This document shows positions 42,576-52,079 of a DNA stretch of 64,000 nucleotides, in pieces. The notes under the pieces are model-generated. The model made no database searches and was not told where the DNA came from. It saw only the letters and a list, made by a program, of their open reading frames with translations. The DNA is from Cenococcum geophilum 1.58. Taxonomy: Eukaryota > Ascomycota > Dothideomycetes > Gloniales > Gloniaceae. The DNA lies in the NCBI GenBank assembly GCA_001692895.1, contig KV748178.1, positions 4,140,536-4,204,535 on the forward strand, read 5' to 3'. Position numbers and translations under genes: made by a program. The first letter of the stretch is position 1; each line of letters begins with the position of its first letter.

Positions 42576-44024
42576 ACAAGCAAAGCTAGTCAAAGTCCTA
42601 CCTCGTATAATGTCTATAATTCTAGTTAGCACGCGTCGGAAGTGGCTTGAGACTAATACTCATTCTCGGATAGTTTTCACAGTAATTCAATTATTGTATA
42701 CAATTAAATCCTATTTGGGACCCGCATTCTGTGATAGAGAAAGCTATTTGACAAAGTCTAACCACGAAGGATCAAGAGCAGATGTTGAGAAAATTAAGGA
42801 ACGTTAAGGTATACGTAATTAAAACGATCTACATGTGGAAGTAAAGGCGAGGAATTAGAACCCTATGCAAGCAGATGTAAAGCAATTCATATTCTCTGCT
42901 CATTGTAAACCTAGAAAGCTTGGACCTCGGTATTAACCTCTCAAACACCCTTGAAACCCTCTCTGATCTCATGCCTGCTATATGATCGTTGCGTCCTCAT
43001 TCCATCATTATCACGCCAATTTGGGAATATGCTCTTCCTTAGAACCGCTAGAGTAATTACGGACGACATCAGCACTCAGGCAGCACAATATTGTCAACAA
43101 TTTTTCACAAATACCATCCTCCTGCCATAAATCCCGGTTTCGACTGACGAGTATATCGTCTTCCTATCATGACCAGTTCACGTTCGGAGACCTCATCATA
43201 ACCCCTGGCGCCTTTCCCGACACCATCCACGTCCCCTGTCTACAGTATACATTTTCGACTACGGCCGCCGCAAGCCGGTTCGGTGATAATCTCGCCGAGC
43301 ACCAACAGTACATTAACGATCTAGAAGATACATAGAATACGTTGTGTCACTCCTATGCATCCAGTGTAATACAAGCACGAGGCGCGACCCAGCAGCGCAT
43401 CCTTGATATTGATCACACGAGGGGACAGTGTCTATCCGGGGATCCTGAGTGGTGACGCTGACGCCCCTCCAGAGGCGTGCTACCTTGCACTCCTTCGGCC
43501 CTAGGGCATCGTAGATCTCTAGCCGAACTTCTTTTATGACTTCCATGGCAATATGAAATTTTACTCTGAGGTGAAGGCATAGGTATATATGAAAGATGGC
43601 CATCGAGGCTAGCAGTTTACGGTAATAATTGTGACTCATTCATCCCTGCAGGAGCAGAGGCGTCCGGGATGGTGTAGCGGAAGAAGTGTGCACTAGTTGG
43701 AAGCAACCCACCTCGTCCCAGGAGTCACGGAAGTCATATTCGCAACTCTCGGGAGGCGATTCTTGGCCGTACGCGAATGTCAAAGGTTGCCAAGGGGATC
43801 AGATACTGTTCTGGGCTGTCCCTGACGATCTTATACTCCAATATGTAATGTAGGGGTATTCATATGCTTTATACTTCCAGCAGTTGCAGTGCTTCTGCCC
43901 GTAGAGCTGCTCCTCCAGCGTTACAAGTACACTCCAGCCATGCAAATGATTCCAGCATCCTCTCCGCATCGCACCAGGAACGGATTCCCCAGTGAGCTGG
44001 GACCTGGCCGGACAGGCTCCGAAA
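42576..44024. other. Intergenic; possible decayed coding
   Basis: 1.45 kb without a confident gene. A minus-strand frame at 43313-43639 contains VIKEVRLEIYDALGPKE, vaguely like the 'EIRLEIYDALL' head of fungal F-box-like proteins. A plus-strand stretch near 43170-43330 (FTFGDLIITPGAFPDTIHVPCLQYTF) also looks protein-like. Neither continues, so both may be eroded fragments. Confidence 0.3.
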
Positions 44025-44060
44025 AGTAACTCTTGGCAGTAACTTTACTGTCCGAATCTT
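44025..44060 (+). repeat. Left TIR of the 1174-bp element
   Basis: 36 bp; contains the internal palindrome CAGTAACTTTACTG. One mismatch to the right TIR. Confidence 0.85.
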
Positions 44061-45162
44061 TTGATCGGCGGCGGCTCAGCAGGCGGTAAAGGAAGCCAAG
44101 ACACTACTTAGGGCGTTATCTGTTTTTACTCTTTCTTGCGCTTTACGTGTCTCCCCCTACGCGTCTCCTTATACGCGTCTCCTCATACGCGTCTCTTCCT
44201 ACGCGTCTCCCTTTGTAAGAGAGGCATGGGCAAGAAACGGGCAGAGATGCGAGTAAAGGTGCGTGCAGAGGCACAAGTAGGGGTATAAGTAGAGCCACAA
44301 GCAGAGCTATAAGTAGGGCCATAAGTAGAGCTACGAGTAGAGCCCGAGTAGAATTATAAGCAGAGCCATAAGCAGAGCTATAAGTAGAGCCACGAGCAGA
44401 GCTACGAGTAGAGGGAGGAGCAAAGGGAGGAGCAAAGGGAGGAGCAAAGGGAGAAGTAAAGGGAGGAGCAAAGGGAGAAGTAAAGGGAGGAGCAAAGGGA
44501 GAAGTAAAGGGAGGAGCAAAGGGAGAAGTAAAGGGAGGAGTAAAGGGAGAAGTAAAGGGAGGAGTAAAGGGAGGAGCAAAGGGAGAAGTAAAGGGGGGAA
44601 GGTAGGTCGGTGGAGGTATATCTAGATAAATAGTGCTCAGTCAATCTATAAGGGTAAATTAAGGTTAAGCTTTAATATTCCCTTTTTAAACACCCCTTTC
44701 TACCTCTACGCCTTATACCTTTATACCTCTATACTTTTTTATATCTTTTTTTATAACTCTAGTCATGGCTCTAGTTATGGCTTTACTTATATCTTTAGCT
44801 ATATCTCTAATCGTGTCTCTACTTATGTCTCTACTTATAGCTCTACTTATAGCTTTGCTTATAGCTCTGCTTATAGCTCTATTTATAGCTCTACTTGCAG
44901 CTCTACTTATACGTCTACTTATTTATATCTCTGCCCGTATCTATACCCGTATCTCCTTACGTCTTTTTATATATCTCTTTGCACGTCTTATAGGGGGTTA
45001 GGTAGAGAGGTATAGAGATATAAAGGCGTAGAGGCGTAGAGGCGTAGGGCGTAAAAGAGGCGCAGAGGTGCCTCTGGGGGTAGGCCGTGCTAAATTAAGC
45101 TACGACCCTAATAAATAAGCTCTAAGCCACTAATTTTGCGCCAGCAGAATGAAACTTGGCGG

Positions 45163-45198
45163 AAGATTCGGACAGTAAAGCTACTGCCAAGAGTTACT
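45163..45198 (-). repeat. Right TIR of the 1174-bp element
   Basis: Inverse of 44025-44060 (AAGATTCGGACAGTAAAG...). It lies only 45 bp from the stop codon of the NmrA-like gene. Confidence 0.85.
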
Positions 45199-45242
45199 GT
45201 CTAGATCCTATCCGCTAAGAAAGATATGGTAAAGAACAAATG

Positions 45243-46196
45243 TTAAAACTTCAAAGTAGTAAACGCCTCTTCCACTCCAACGAACTTCTCCGTAATGTTC
45301 AAGTCCTCCTTAGTCAAAATGCCAGTCTCTCCACCCCAGCTCTTCTCCCGCTCCATATCCCAAAATTGCATCATTAAGTCAACCTCTTCCGCCCACATAG
45401 GCCAGATATCGAAGAACGTCTTTTGGTTAATTTGAACGTATTGCGCCGTTTTCCCTTGCGCCTTGGCCCAAGTCTGCAGCATATCTCCAGCAGTCGTCTC
45501 CTCGACATGAGCCATTACAAATTTTCCGGGAAGGGTCTTTTCTGGCTGCATCAAGATGGCTTTCACGAAAAGTCCGACATTGACGCGGGCATCTCCAATT
45601 GACGTGACTGGGGTTGATGCAGGCGTGGATTGCAACTGGATGTATTTCCCTGCAGTGGGAACGTGGATCGGAGTGAACATGGGGAAATAATAATTCTGGG
45701 CGTAGAAAGTATTCCATAAGAAGGTAGTCTTGCTGAGCAATGCTGCATCAGACTTGATATAGTCATCAACCCTGTTCTTCGCCTCGAAGTGAGGAACCAC
45801 GAACTTTCCGCCGCTGATCCTCTTGCCGTTGGGCAAAGTTGACCAGATGTAGTGCTCAAGGGTGCTCGTGGCGGCGGCAGCTTTGGCGAGGTTGACACCC
45901 TGTTGGAATTCGACTTCGGTGGCTTTTTGAGGACCGTATTTCCCAAACGGCTCGAAGAAGTCGGTCACCGCATATATAGCATGAGAGCCAGAGAAGGCCT
46001 CTACAAGAGAGTTGATATCATTGACATCAGCCTTGACGACTTCGATATTCTGAGATGAAAGAGCTTTGGCGGCATCACTGTTTGGGTTTCGAGTGAGAGC
46101 TCTAATGGTGTATTTTCCGTCCTTGAGAAGGGCGCTGATAACGGAACCACCCTGGGTGCCCGTAGCGCCAACAACGGAGACGATCTTATTGCTCAT
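45243..46196 (-). CDS. NmrA-like NAD(P)-binding protein, 317 aa
   Basis: Intronless. The N terminus SNKIVSVVGATGTQGGSVISALLKDGKYTIRALTRNP is the GxxGxxG Rossmann motif of NmrA-like atypical short-chain dehydrogenases, followed by VVKADVNDINSLVEAF and HAIYAVTDFF. They lack the usual YxxxK catalytic pair and often act as redox-sensing regulators (NmrA restrains the GATA factor AreA) or as isoflavone-reductase-like enzymes; which applies here cannot be told. Length is typical. No signal peptide. The 3' end abuts the TIR element at 45198. Confidence 0.9.
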   Translation of the reverse strand: MSNKIVSVVGATGTQGGSVISALLKDGKYTIRALTRNPNSDAAKALSSQNIEVVKADVNDINSLVEAFSGSHAIYAVTDFFEPFGKYGPQKATEVEFQQGVNLAKAAAATSTLEHYIWSTLPNGKRISGGKFVVPHFEAKNRVDDYIKSDAALLSKTTFLWNTFYAQNYYFPMFTPIHVPTAGKYIQLQSTPASTPVTSIGDARVNVGLFVKAILMQPEKTLPGKFVMAHVEETTAGDMLQTWAKAQGKTAQYVQINQKTFFDIWPMWAEEVDLMMQFWDMEREKSWGGETGILTKEDLNITEKFVGVEEAFTTLKF

Positions 46197-46365
46197 GGTT
46201 GCTGTGGGTGACTCGACGTTCTTATCTGGTGGATATACTTCGTTTGTTGGACGAATAGTGAGAAATGAAGTAATGGAATGTATATATCGAGGAAATAGAT
46301 GCTAATGCGCTGTTGAAGATGGGAGTCTGATGAATGAAATTCGATGGTAGATATCGCTTCACCAT

Positions 46366-46381
46366 CCTTATATAGCAGTGG
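46366..46381 (-). promoter_or_regulatory. Possible TATA box of the NmrA-like gene
   Basis: Reading minus, CTATATAAGG lies about 175 bp upstream of the NmrA-like ATG. Plausible by sequence only. Confidence 0.3.
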
Positions 46382-47244
46382 CGGGGTCCCAATTGTGGTG
46401 CTTTGGTCCTAAGTAAATGCTCTGTAAACTGCAACCGATAATGCTAATTAACAATCCTGGCTAACCGCGAGTGCAAAAGCAGGAAGCGATTATTCTATCA
46501 CGATATGTGGCTCGCTGACAAACATGCTTGGCTCGTATATTCAAGCTTTCTTAGTCGCAAATCAATAAGCTGGGACTCGTATTAGCTGTTCTCGAGGTAT
46601 TTTGGTGAGGAATCCGTGCACGAGCTTCTATTGAACCCCGCGGAGATGCAACACCATTCCCTCAACCCGCTTAAAAATTATCCCCCATACACATGCTCCG
46701 TGTAAGAACAGATTAGAAAATGCCTGCGCTGAGATATGCATGCAGCTACAGATTGTCTTCTTTCTCGTGCTCCTGTTTTCGAATGACATCATCTATGTCT
46801 CCTGAACTACCCTGATTCCTTTGCGGCTGGTTTGCTTAGCAATACACTTCCCATGAATTACGCACCCGCGGAGATATCTACTATTGAACGTAATTCTCTA
46901 GATAGATGGCAGTCTGCTCATACCTGTAAATGATCAATGTAGGTAATTCTATGGAGATATAAATCTTTGAGGTGTAAAGTTAGATTTCGATTGACGGCGA
47001 CAATTAAAACTGCTTATCTATTTAGCTCCTATAAAACCATCAAGTTGTTGCTTCTTTCTTGAGAGAATCGTTTTGAACTTCTATAATACAAAAACTTTTC
47101 TTTCAGCCCCCCTATCCATACAGAAACAGTCCCTTTCGCACCTCCGTAAAGGTTGAAAATTCTTCACCTTCACATGCACCCCAAATACCTACAGTCGGGG
47201 CATCAGCATTTAGTCTACCTGATCTCGAAAAATCGCTAGCTCAC
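46382..47244. other. Intergenic
   Basis: No recognisable gene. Moderately AT-rich, normal-looking DNA between the NmrA-like gene and the MFS relic. Confidence 0.4.
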
Positions 47245-48316
47245 GCAAACCTCCAGCCTCCTGAGAGGGGCATTATACCGTGGTTGCAAGTCCTCGATGG
47301 CTTTTTCCTGATGTCCAATTCCTAGGGCAGAGTTGTGTCCTACAGAACATTCTAAACATACTATACAGAGGGCGGTGTGACGGGCAAGAACTCACCTTCG
47401 ACAATCGTGTGGATTGGTTCAATCTAAGTCTTCATGCTTCTTTTTGGAGGAGTCCTAGGCGGGATGTTCTTCGATGTGGGATACTTTACACTTATGATTT
47501 GGGTTGGATTGTCCATGATTGTCTTCGGGTCGATAGCGACGCCCCTTGCGTCGAAGTACTACCAGTTCATGCTCGCACGAGGTCCTTGCATAGGCTATGG
47601 CATGTCTCTATCCCTTGTTGCTTCCGTCAGGCTTCCTAGCACCTGTTCGACAAACGTAGAGGTCTCACGATCGGCCTCGCAACTACAGGGAGCTCTGTCG
47701 CTGGTGTCGTCCTACTCATAATGCTCCGTCAGTTGATTCCAAATGTTAGATTCCCCTAGGCCATCAGATCTCTCGGCTTCATTTCACTCGGAACGCTCAG
47801 CATCAGCATCTCTGTATTGCGCCAGCGACTGCCTCCGCGCAAACGCGGCACATTCATTGAATATAAAACACTCAAACAACTCGAGTTCGCGCTATATATT
47901 GCTAGCATATTCGTGGCGTTGCTCGGCTTCTTCATGTTTTGTGACTTCGTCGAAGCATGGGCGATTGCCGGCCATGTAAGCGGAAGGGCCCTCCCCTTCT
48001 TCTACACCCTCCCAGTCATCAATGCTGCCAGCGCGTTTAGTCATGCCATTCCGAACTTCACGTCTTCTCCGGAGCGCTGATATCGCTGCCACTGACCGCG
48101 GTAGCGAGTATGACAGAAGACTTATCCTCTCTTGGTGACCGTCTGAGCGTTGTTTTCATGCCTATGAGCTTCTCCTCGTTGATTGGGTCGCCGGTCACCG
48201 GTGCCATCGTGAAATCGCTGAATGACACGTATGGTGATGCCAGGATACGATCTGGCACCGTTATCATTGCCGGCGCAGTCTTAATGACACTTACTCGGAT
48301 GTTGAAGGTGCACTAG
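47245..48316 (+). pseudogene. MFS monocarboxylate-transporter-like gene, broken
   Basis: Fragments in order: GIIPWLQVLDGFFLMSNS-stop-G (NSWG with Trp to TAG at 47323-47325), FGGVLGGMFFDVGYFTLMIWVGLSMIVFG, LARGPCIGYGMSLSL, RRGLTIGLATTGSSVAGVV (the conserved 'R.LA.G.A..GSS.GG' of MCTs), LIPNVRFP-stop-AIRSLGFISLG (TAG at 47757-47759), FIEYKTLKQLEFALYIASIFVALLGFFMF, ALPFFYTLPVINAASAF, then, in another frame, VFSGALISLPLTAVASMTEDLSSL...PVTGAIVKSLNDTYGDARIRSG. At least two stops and several frameshifts or deletions. A functional homologue would be a 12-TM plasma-membrane transporter. Confidence 0.8.
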
Positions 48317-49267
48317 AGAATTCATGAGAGGGTAATGCACATACTGCGCTAGATACCATGTATTTCTAGTAACTACTCTTTCTTTATCAATCCCTCTTTG
48401 TTTGATTTGCTAAAAGTCTTCTTGTCTCATTAGAAGCTCGCTTTAGGTCATCGGTAGTACGTATTCGTTTTCATCTAGCGGCATTGAAGGCGTCTCCTTG
48501 GAATTTTTTTTCGTGACTTCTATCTGTATTGATTCCAAAACATTGCATGTGTATGATCCTAGTTCAAGTCGCTGACATAAAACTTTATTTTATATATAGA
48601 ATTAGTGGAATGAATGACTCACCTCTAATCCTTCGAATATCAAGGAGAATATACCTGAATTAGGCAGCGAGATGAAATAAAATCTGTCCTTGTTTGAGTG
48701 CAGTAAAGCCGAATCTCAAAGATCGTTCATTATATGCTTGGGTAGACCTAGCACTGGCAACATACTAGTAGATGAATAAGCGGGTACTTCGTGGACTACT
48801 TCCTAAGCCTTTCCTTTTTCGTACCTCTTATATGCGTGCCGTTGATTTTTTTTTTCCCGCCCACGGTTAGCAAAGGCGTACATACTTAAGGAGTCATTCG
48901 GTTAGTCTTTTCAAGACCATTCGGATTTTACATAACCGTCTAGAGTACTTGAGAACTAGACATGTAAAGAAATTTTAAAGTTTTCTTAGGTATCTAAAAC
49001 TATTTATAAGAGTAAATCTGGAAGGTTGAACCATGCATACACCTCAATGGCAATTGGGATAAACCTAGAATGGCTGAGAACAGTAGCTAGTTTTCTTGGT
49101 ATTGAAGACGACATGCACTGTAAGTTATGCGGAAAACAATGCAACTAAAGAAATTATTGAACAAGGACAGCGCTAGCTGCAAACTTACCTCTGCAACAAT
49201 CTCTCATTGACCAACCGCACAACGGAATGAAAAAGACGCCCAGTCTTCCCCAGCAACACCCCCACTC
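48317..49267. other. Intergenic
   Basis: No gene recognised. Contains a 9-bp T run near 48847 and moderately AT-rich DNA. The end holds the 3' flank of the nitronate monooxygenase gene. Confidence 0.4.
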
Positions 49268-50362
49268 CTACACCCCCTCTAATCCCCCCTTCAACCCCCC
49301 AACCGCCCTCCTTGCCCCCTCCCTCACCTCCCCCACAATCTCCCCCGCCCCCATAACCTCCCTCACAAGCCCGACTCCCGTCCCCGCATACGTCGCCATC
49401 CTACCCTCCGGCCCCCACGCCGCATCGCCCAACTTGCGCGCCTCCTCATGCAGCTCCCTATTCCGCTCAAACGGCACGCCCGCCACATTATCCCACCAGC
49501 TGCGATTCGCCAAACCGCGCGCATCGAACCCCGCCGGCCAGTCCATCGTCCCCCGCAGATGGTTGTACAGCTGCGTGCGCACGGTGCTCTGCCCGCCATC
49601 GCTGGCCGTCAAGACATGCCGTCGATATCCAGCGGCAATCCGCGCCTCGCGCGCGCCCAGGAATCGCGTGCCCATCGCCGCGCCGGATGCGCCGAGGACC
49701 AGCGCGGCGCCAACGCCGCGGCCGTCGAGAATGCCGCCGGCTGCGATGAGCGGGAGGGATGCCGCGGGGCCAGCGCCGGCCGCAGCGAGCGCGTCAAAGG
49801 CTTCCGGGACCAGCGTTGTCAGACCCGCGCCTTGGGTCAGGGAGTGGCCGCCCGCGTCTGCGCCTTGCAGGGCTAGGACGTCGGGCGGCGCGGCGCTGTG
49901 GGCGGCGGCGAGAGCGTCGGCGACGGACGCGACTTGGATCCAGATCTGGGTCCGAGGCGAGGCAGCGCGGAGGGCGCGGGTCCAGGTGTCGAGTTCGGGC
50001 TGGCCGTGGCGCGGGGCAAAGAGCCATGCTGCGGCGGGCTTACACGTCTTGATGGCGGATGAGGCGACGGTGAGGTCGCCGGCCCAGGTCTGGAAGCCGA
50101 CGCCGATGGGGAGCACGCCGGAAGGGCTGGGTGGGGGGAGAGAGGATTCTGAGAGCATGGCTTTGGCTTCGAGGAGAGCGGGTTCGAGGTCGGTCGGTTG
50201 GGCTCCTGGGCCGATGAAGCCTAGGCCTCCGGCGCTGGAGATTGCTACGGCTAAGGCTGGACCGGATATTATGCGCATTGGAGCGCCGACGATGAGGGGA
50301 GTTGTTGTCCATGGATAGGAGGATTTAAGGGCTTTTACGGTTTGCTGGAGAAATGAAGCCAT
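49268..50362 (-). CDS. Nitronate monooxygenase (2-nitropropane dioxygenase family), 364 aa
   Basis: Intronless and GC-rich. FMN TIM-barrel of the NPD/NMO family: TPLIVGAPMRIISGPALAVAISSAGGLGFIG (N-terminal 'P...APM....G..LA.AV..AGGLG'), the signature LQGADAGGHSL, and the FMN-phosphate loop LIAAGGILDGRGVGAALVLGASGAAMGTRFL. Oxidises alkyl nitronates such as propionate-3-nitronate to carbonyl compounds and nitrite, detoxifying nitro compounds. The tail after EEARKLGDAAWGPEG is usual for fungal members. Full length. It is the last intact gene before the AT-rich repeat block starting ~330 bp upstream of its start. Confidence 0.92.
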   Translation of the reverse strand: MASFLQQTVKALKSSYPWTTTPLIVGAPMRIISGPALAVAISSAGGLGFIGPGAQPTDLEPALLEAKAMLSESSLPPPSPSGVLPIGVGFQTWAGDLTVASSAIKTCKPAAAWLFAPRHGQPELDTWTRALRAASPRTQIWIQVASVADALAAAHSAAPPDVLALQGADAGGHSLTQGAGLTTLVPEAFDALAAAGAGPAASLPLIAAGGILDGRGVGAALVLGASGAAMGTRFLGAREARIAAGYRRHVLTASDGGQSTVRTQLYNHLRGTMDWPAGFDARGLANRSWWDNVAGVPFERNRELHEEARKLGDAAWGPEGRMATYAGTGVGLVREVMGAGEIVGEVREGARRAVGGLKGGLEGV

Positions 50363-50689
50363 GGTAAGTATCTAGGAATTTAATGCTGAGGAGATGCTAA
50401 AGGAATTGAAGTGAGATGGAGGGGCATAGAAGGTAACCATAAACCGAGACCCCGCGGAGATCCCTCGACAGTCAATTAATACGGAAATGAACGTGATTCA
50501 ACCGGATTACTGAAAGAGATGATTTATAATATAGCGTGCTGTACATACTTGGTAGGTCTGTGACTCTTAGTTTGGGTAACAACGATGAAGATGTAGAAAT
50601 GATGCGGATTCCTTACTTAGTGTAGAAGCTAGGGCCACCTCCCCACCTCATGCACGGTATTCGGCTCTCAAATTAAAATTAAAACGTGA

Positions 50690-51840
50690 GATTATTCGCA
50701 TTATATACTACATTAAACTACTTAAATTTTTAACAAATAAAAGATTACTAAATTAAATTAAATTAAATTTATAATTGTTAATTTTTCAATTTTCAATTTT
50801 AAACCTCTTTATTACTATTAATGTTTTGGACTAAATAGAACTACTAATAGAGGAGTTCGTAGACTCTATAAAGCTATATAATTGGAAAGAGAAGAGTATA
50901 TAAAGTAATATATATTATAATACGCCAAGAACGTGTCAGCCTTTTAGTATAGGCATACTGAAAGAGATAAGAGATTAAAACCTTTATCAGGATTTTTTTT
51001 GGAACGTTGTTGCAGTTTGCGGCAATCTGCTGCGATCTGTATGATCGCAGCAGTAGTATATGGTAGTTAGCGAACCACCTCTAATCTAAAAATATTAAGT
51101 AAGTCCTTAATAATATACCGCGGCCTTTTTCTATACTTAAGTTAATTAAGGAGAAATAGGCAGACTTAGGCTTTACTAATAAATAGCTAAAAATTAAACT
51201 AATTAAGCTAGTAAAGAAATAGGAGAAATATAAGAAACAGCTAGCCTATATAGCTGGTTTTATTAACTAAAGTATTAGTAATATCTATAAGCCGTTTATA
51301 TTAAACACTGGACGAGCGCTTTAAAAAAATATAAGGCCTTAAAAAAACGGTTTAAGGATCTTACTCTAGTAGCTATTACCAATATTATAGCTACTCTCTT
51401 TACTAAACGCGTATAAAACTTTAAGAATATAAAGGAGTTTATCCCCTATATTATATGAAATCTTTATTATCTTATTAAGGTAAACCAACCTATTAACTAT
51501 TAACTCTTTACCTAAGCGGCCCTTTTATATAGAGTTAACTCTACTAAATACGCTTAGTTTAAAAATAATAAAACGAATAAATTAAATATAGGAAGATACT
51601 AACCCGTAAGCTTTAGGTAAGAAACTTATTATTTTTAATAGCGAATTTAATTAAGAAGTTTTTATACTAGTAGCATAATTAAATGATAGAGGGTCTACTT
51701 ACTTAACTATATAATCTTTATAAGAACTTATAAGCAAAAATAAGGATCATTAGTACGTATTTACTATTCCTTATAATAGTTATAGCCTATAGCCGCTTAT
51801 AAAGGATATACTTAAATAAATCTCTTAGTTTAAAACGGTG
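50690..51840. other. AT-rich RIPped repeat DNA, possible Copia-like gag remnant
   Basis: Composition changes abruptly near 50690. At 51027-51053 there is a perfect 11-bp inverted repeat (CTGCTGCGATC / GATCGCAGCAG) with a 5-base loop. The + strand at about 51180-51560 reads as a degenerate protein (YIAGFIN.SISNIYKPFILNTGRALKKYKALKKRFKDLTLVAI) that recalls the gag helix region of Copia-type elements, but this is weak. Confidence 0.35.
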
Positions 51841-52079
51841 TTTATTACGGCACTAACCTAACGCATACTGTTTTATACTATCTTGTACTATTTCCTACTA
51901 TTAGCTAGCCCACTACTAGCGACTTAGCGGTTGGCCCTACTATTTATATATAATACCCCCTTTCCACCTTCTTCCCCTCTTTATACTACAACGTAGTTAT
52001 TTAGTCTACTTTATTACAGCACTATAATAGTTTATAGTATCTTTAATTTATACCCCATCGCAATTACTAATTCCTTATA

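Larger units (their letters stand above)
44025..45198. mobile_element. 1174-bp non-autonomous element with 36-bp TIRs, filled with microrepeats
   Basis: Left end 44025-44060 and right end 45163-45198 are inverted copies matching at 35 of 36 positions (starting AGTAACTCTTGGCAGTA). Inside is no transposase but nested tandem repeats: TACGCGTCTCC-type units (44155-44212), a 12-bp AGCAGAGCTAYAAGT array (44285-44410), a purine-rich GAGCAAAGGGAG array (44405-44600), and the inverse of the 12-bp array (44765-44910). Arrays on the two sides are inverse to each other, so the whole can fold on itself. No clear target-site duplication. Open frames here (for example 44331-44579 minus) only encode Leu-Pro repeats. 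Confidence 0.75.

Noticed and set aside
43657..43730. GGGATGGTGTAGCGGAAG, resembling a tRNA A-box region
   Set aside because: No B box, no cloverleaf pairing and no acceptor stem could be found.
44331..45001. Leu/Pro- and Leu/Ile-rich frames that look like membrane segments
   Set aside because: They are translations of tandem microrepeats inside a TIR element, not genes.
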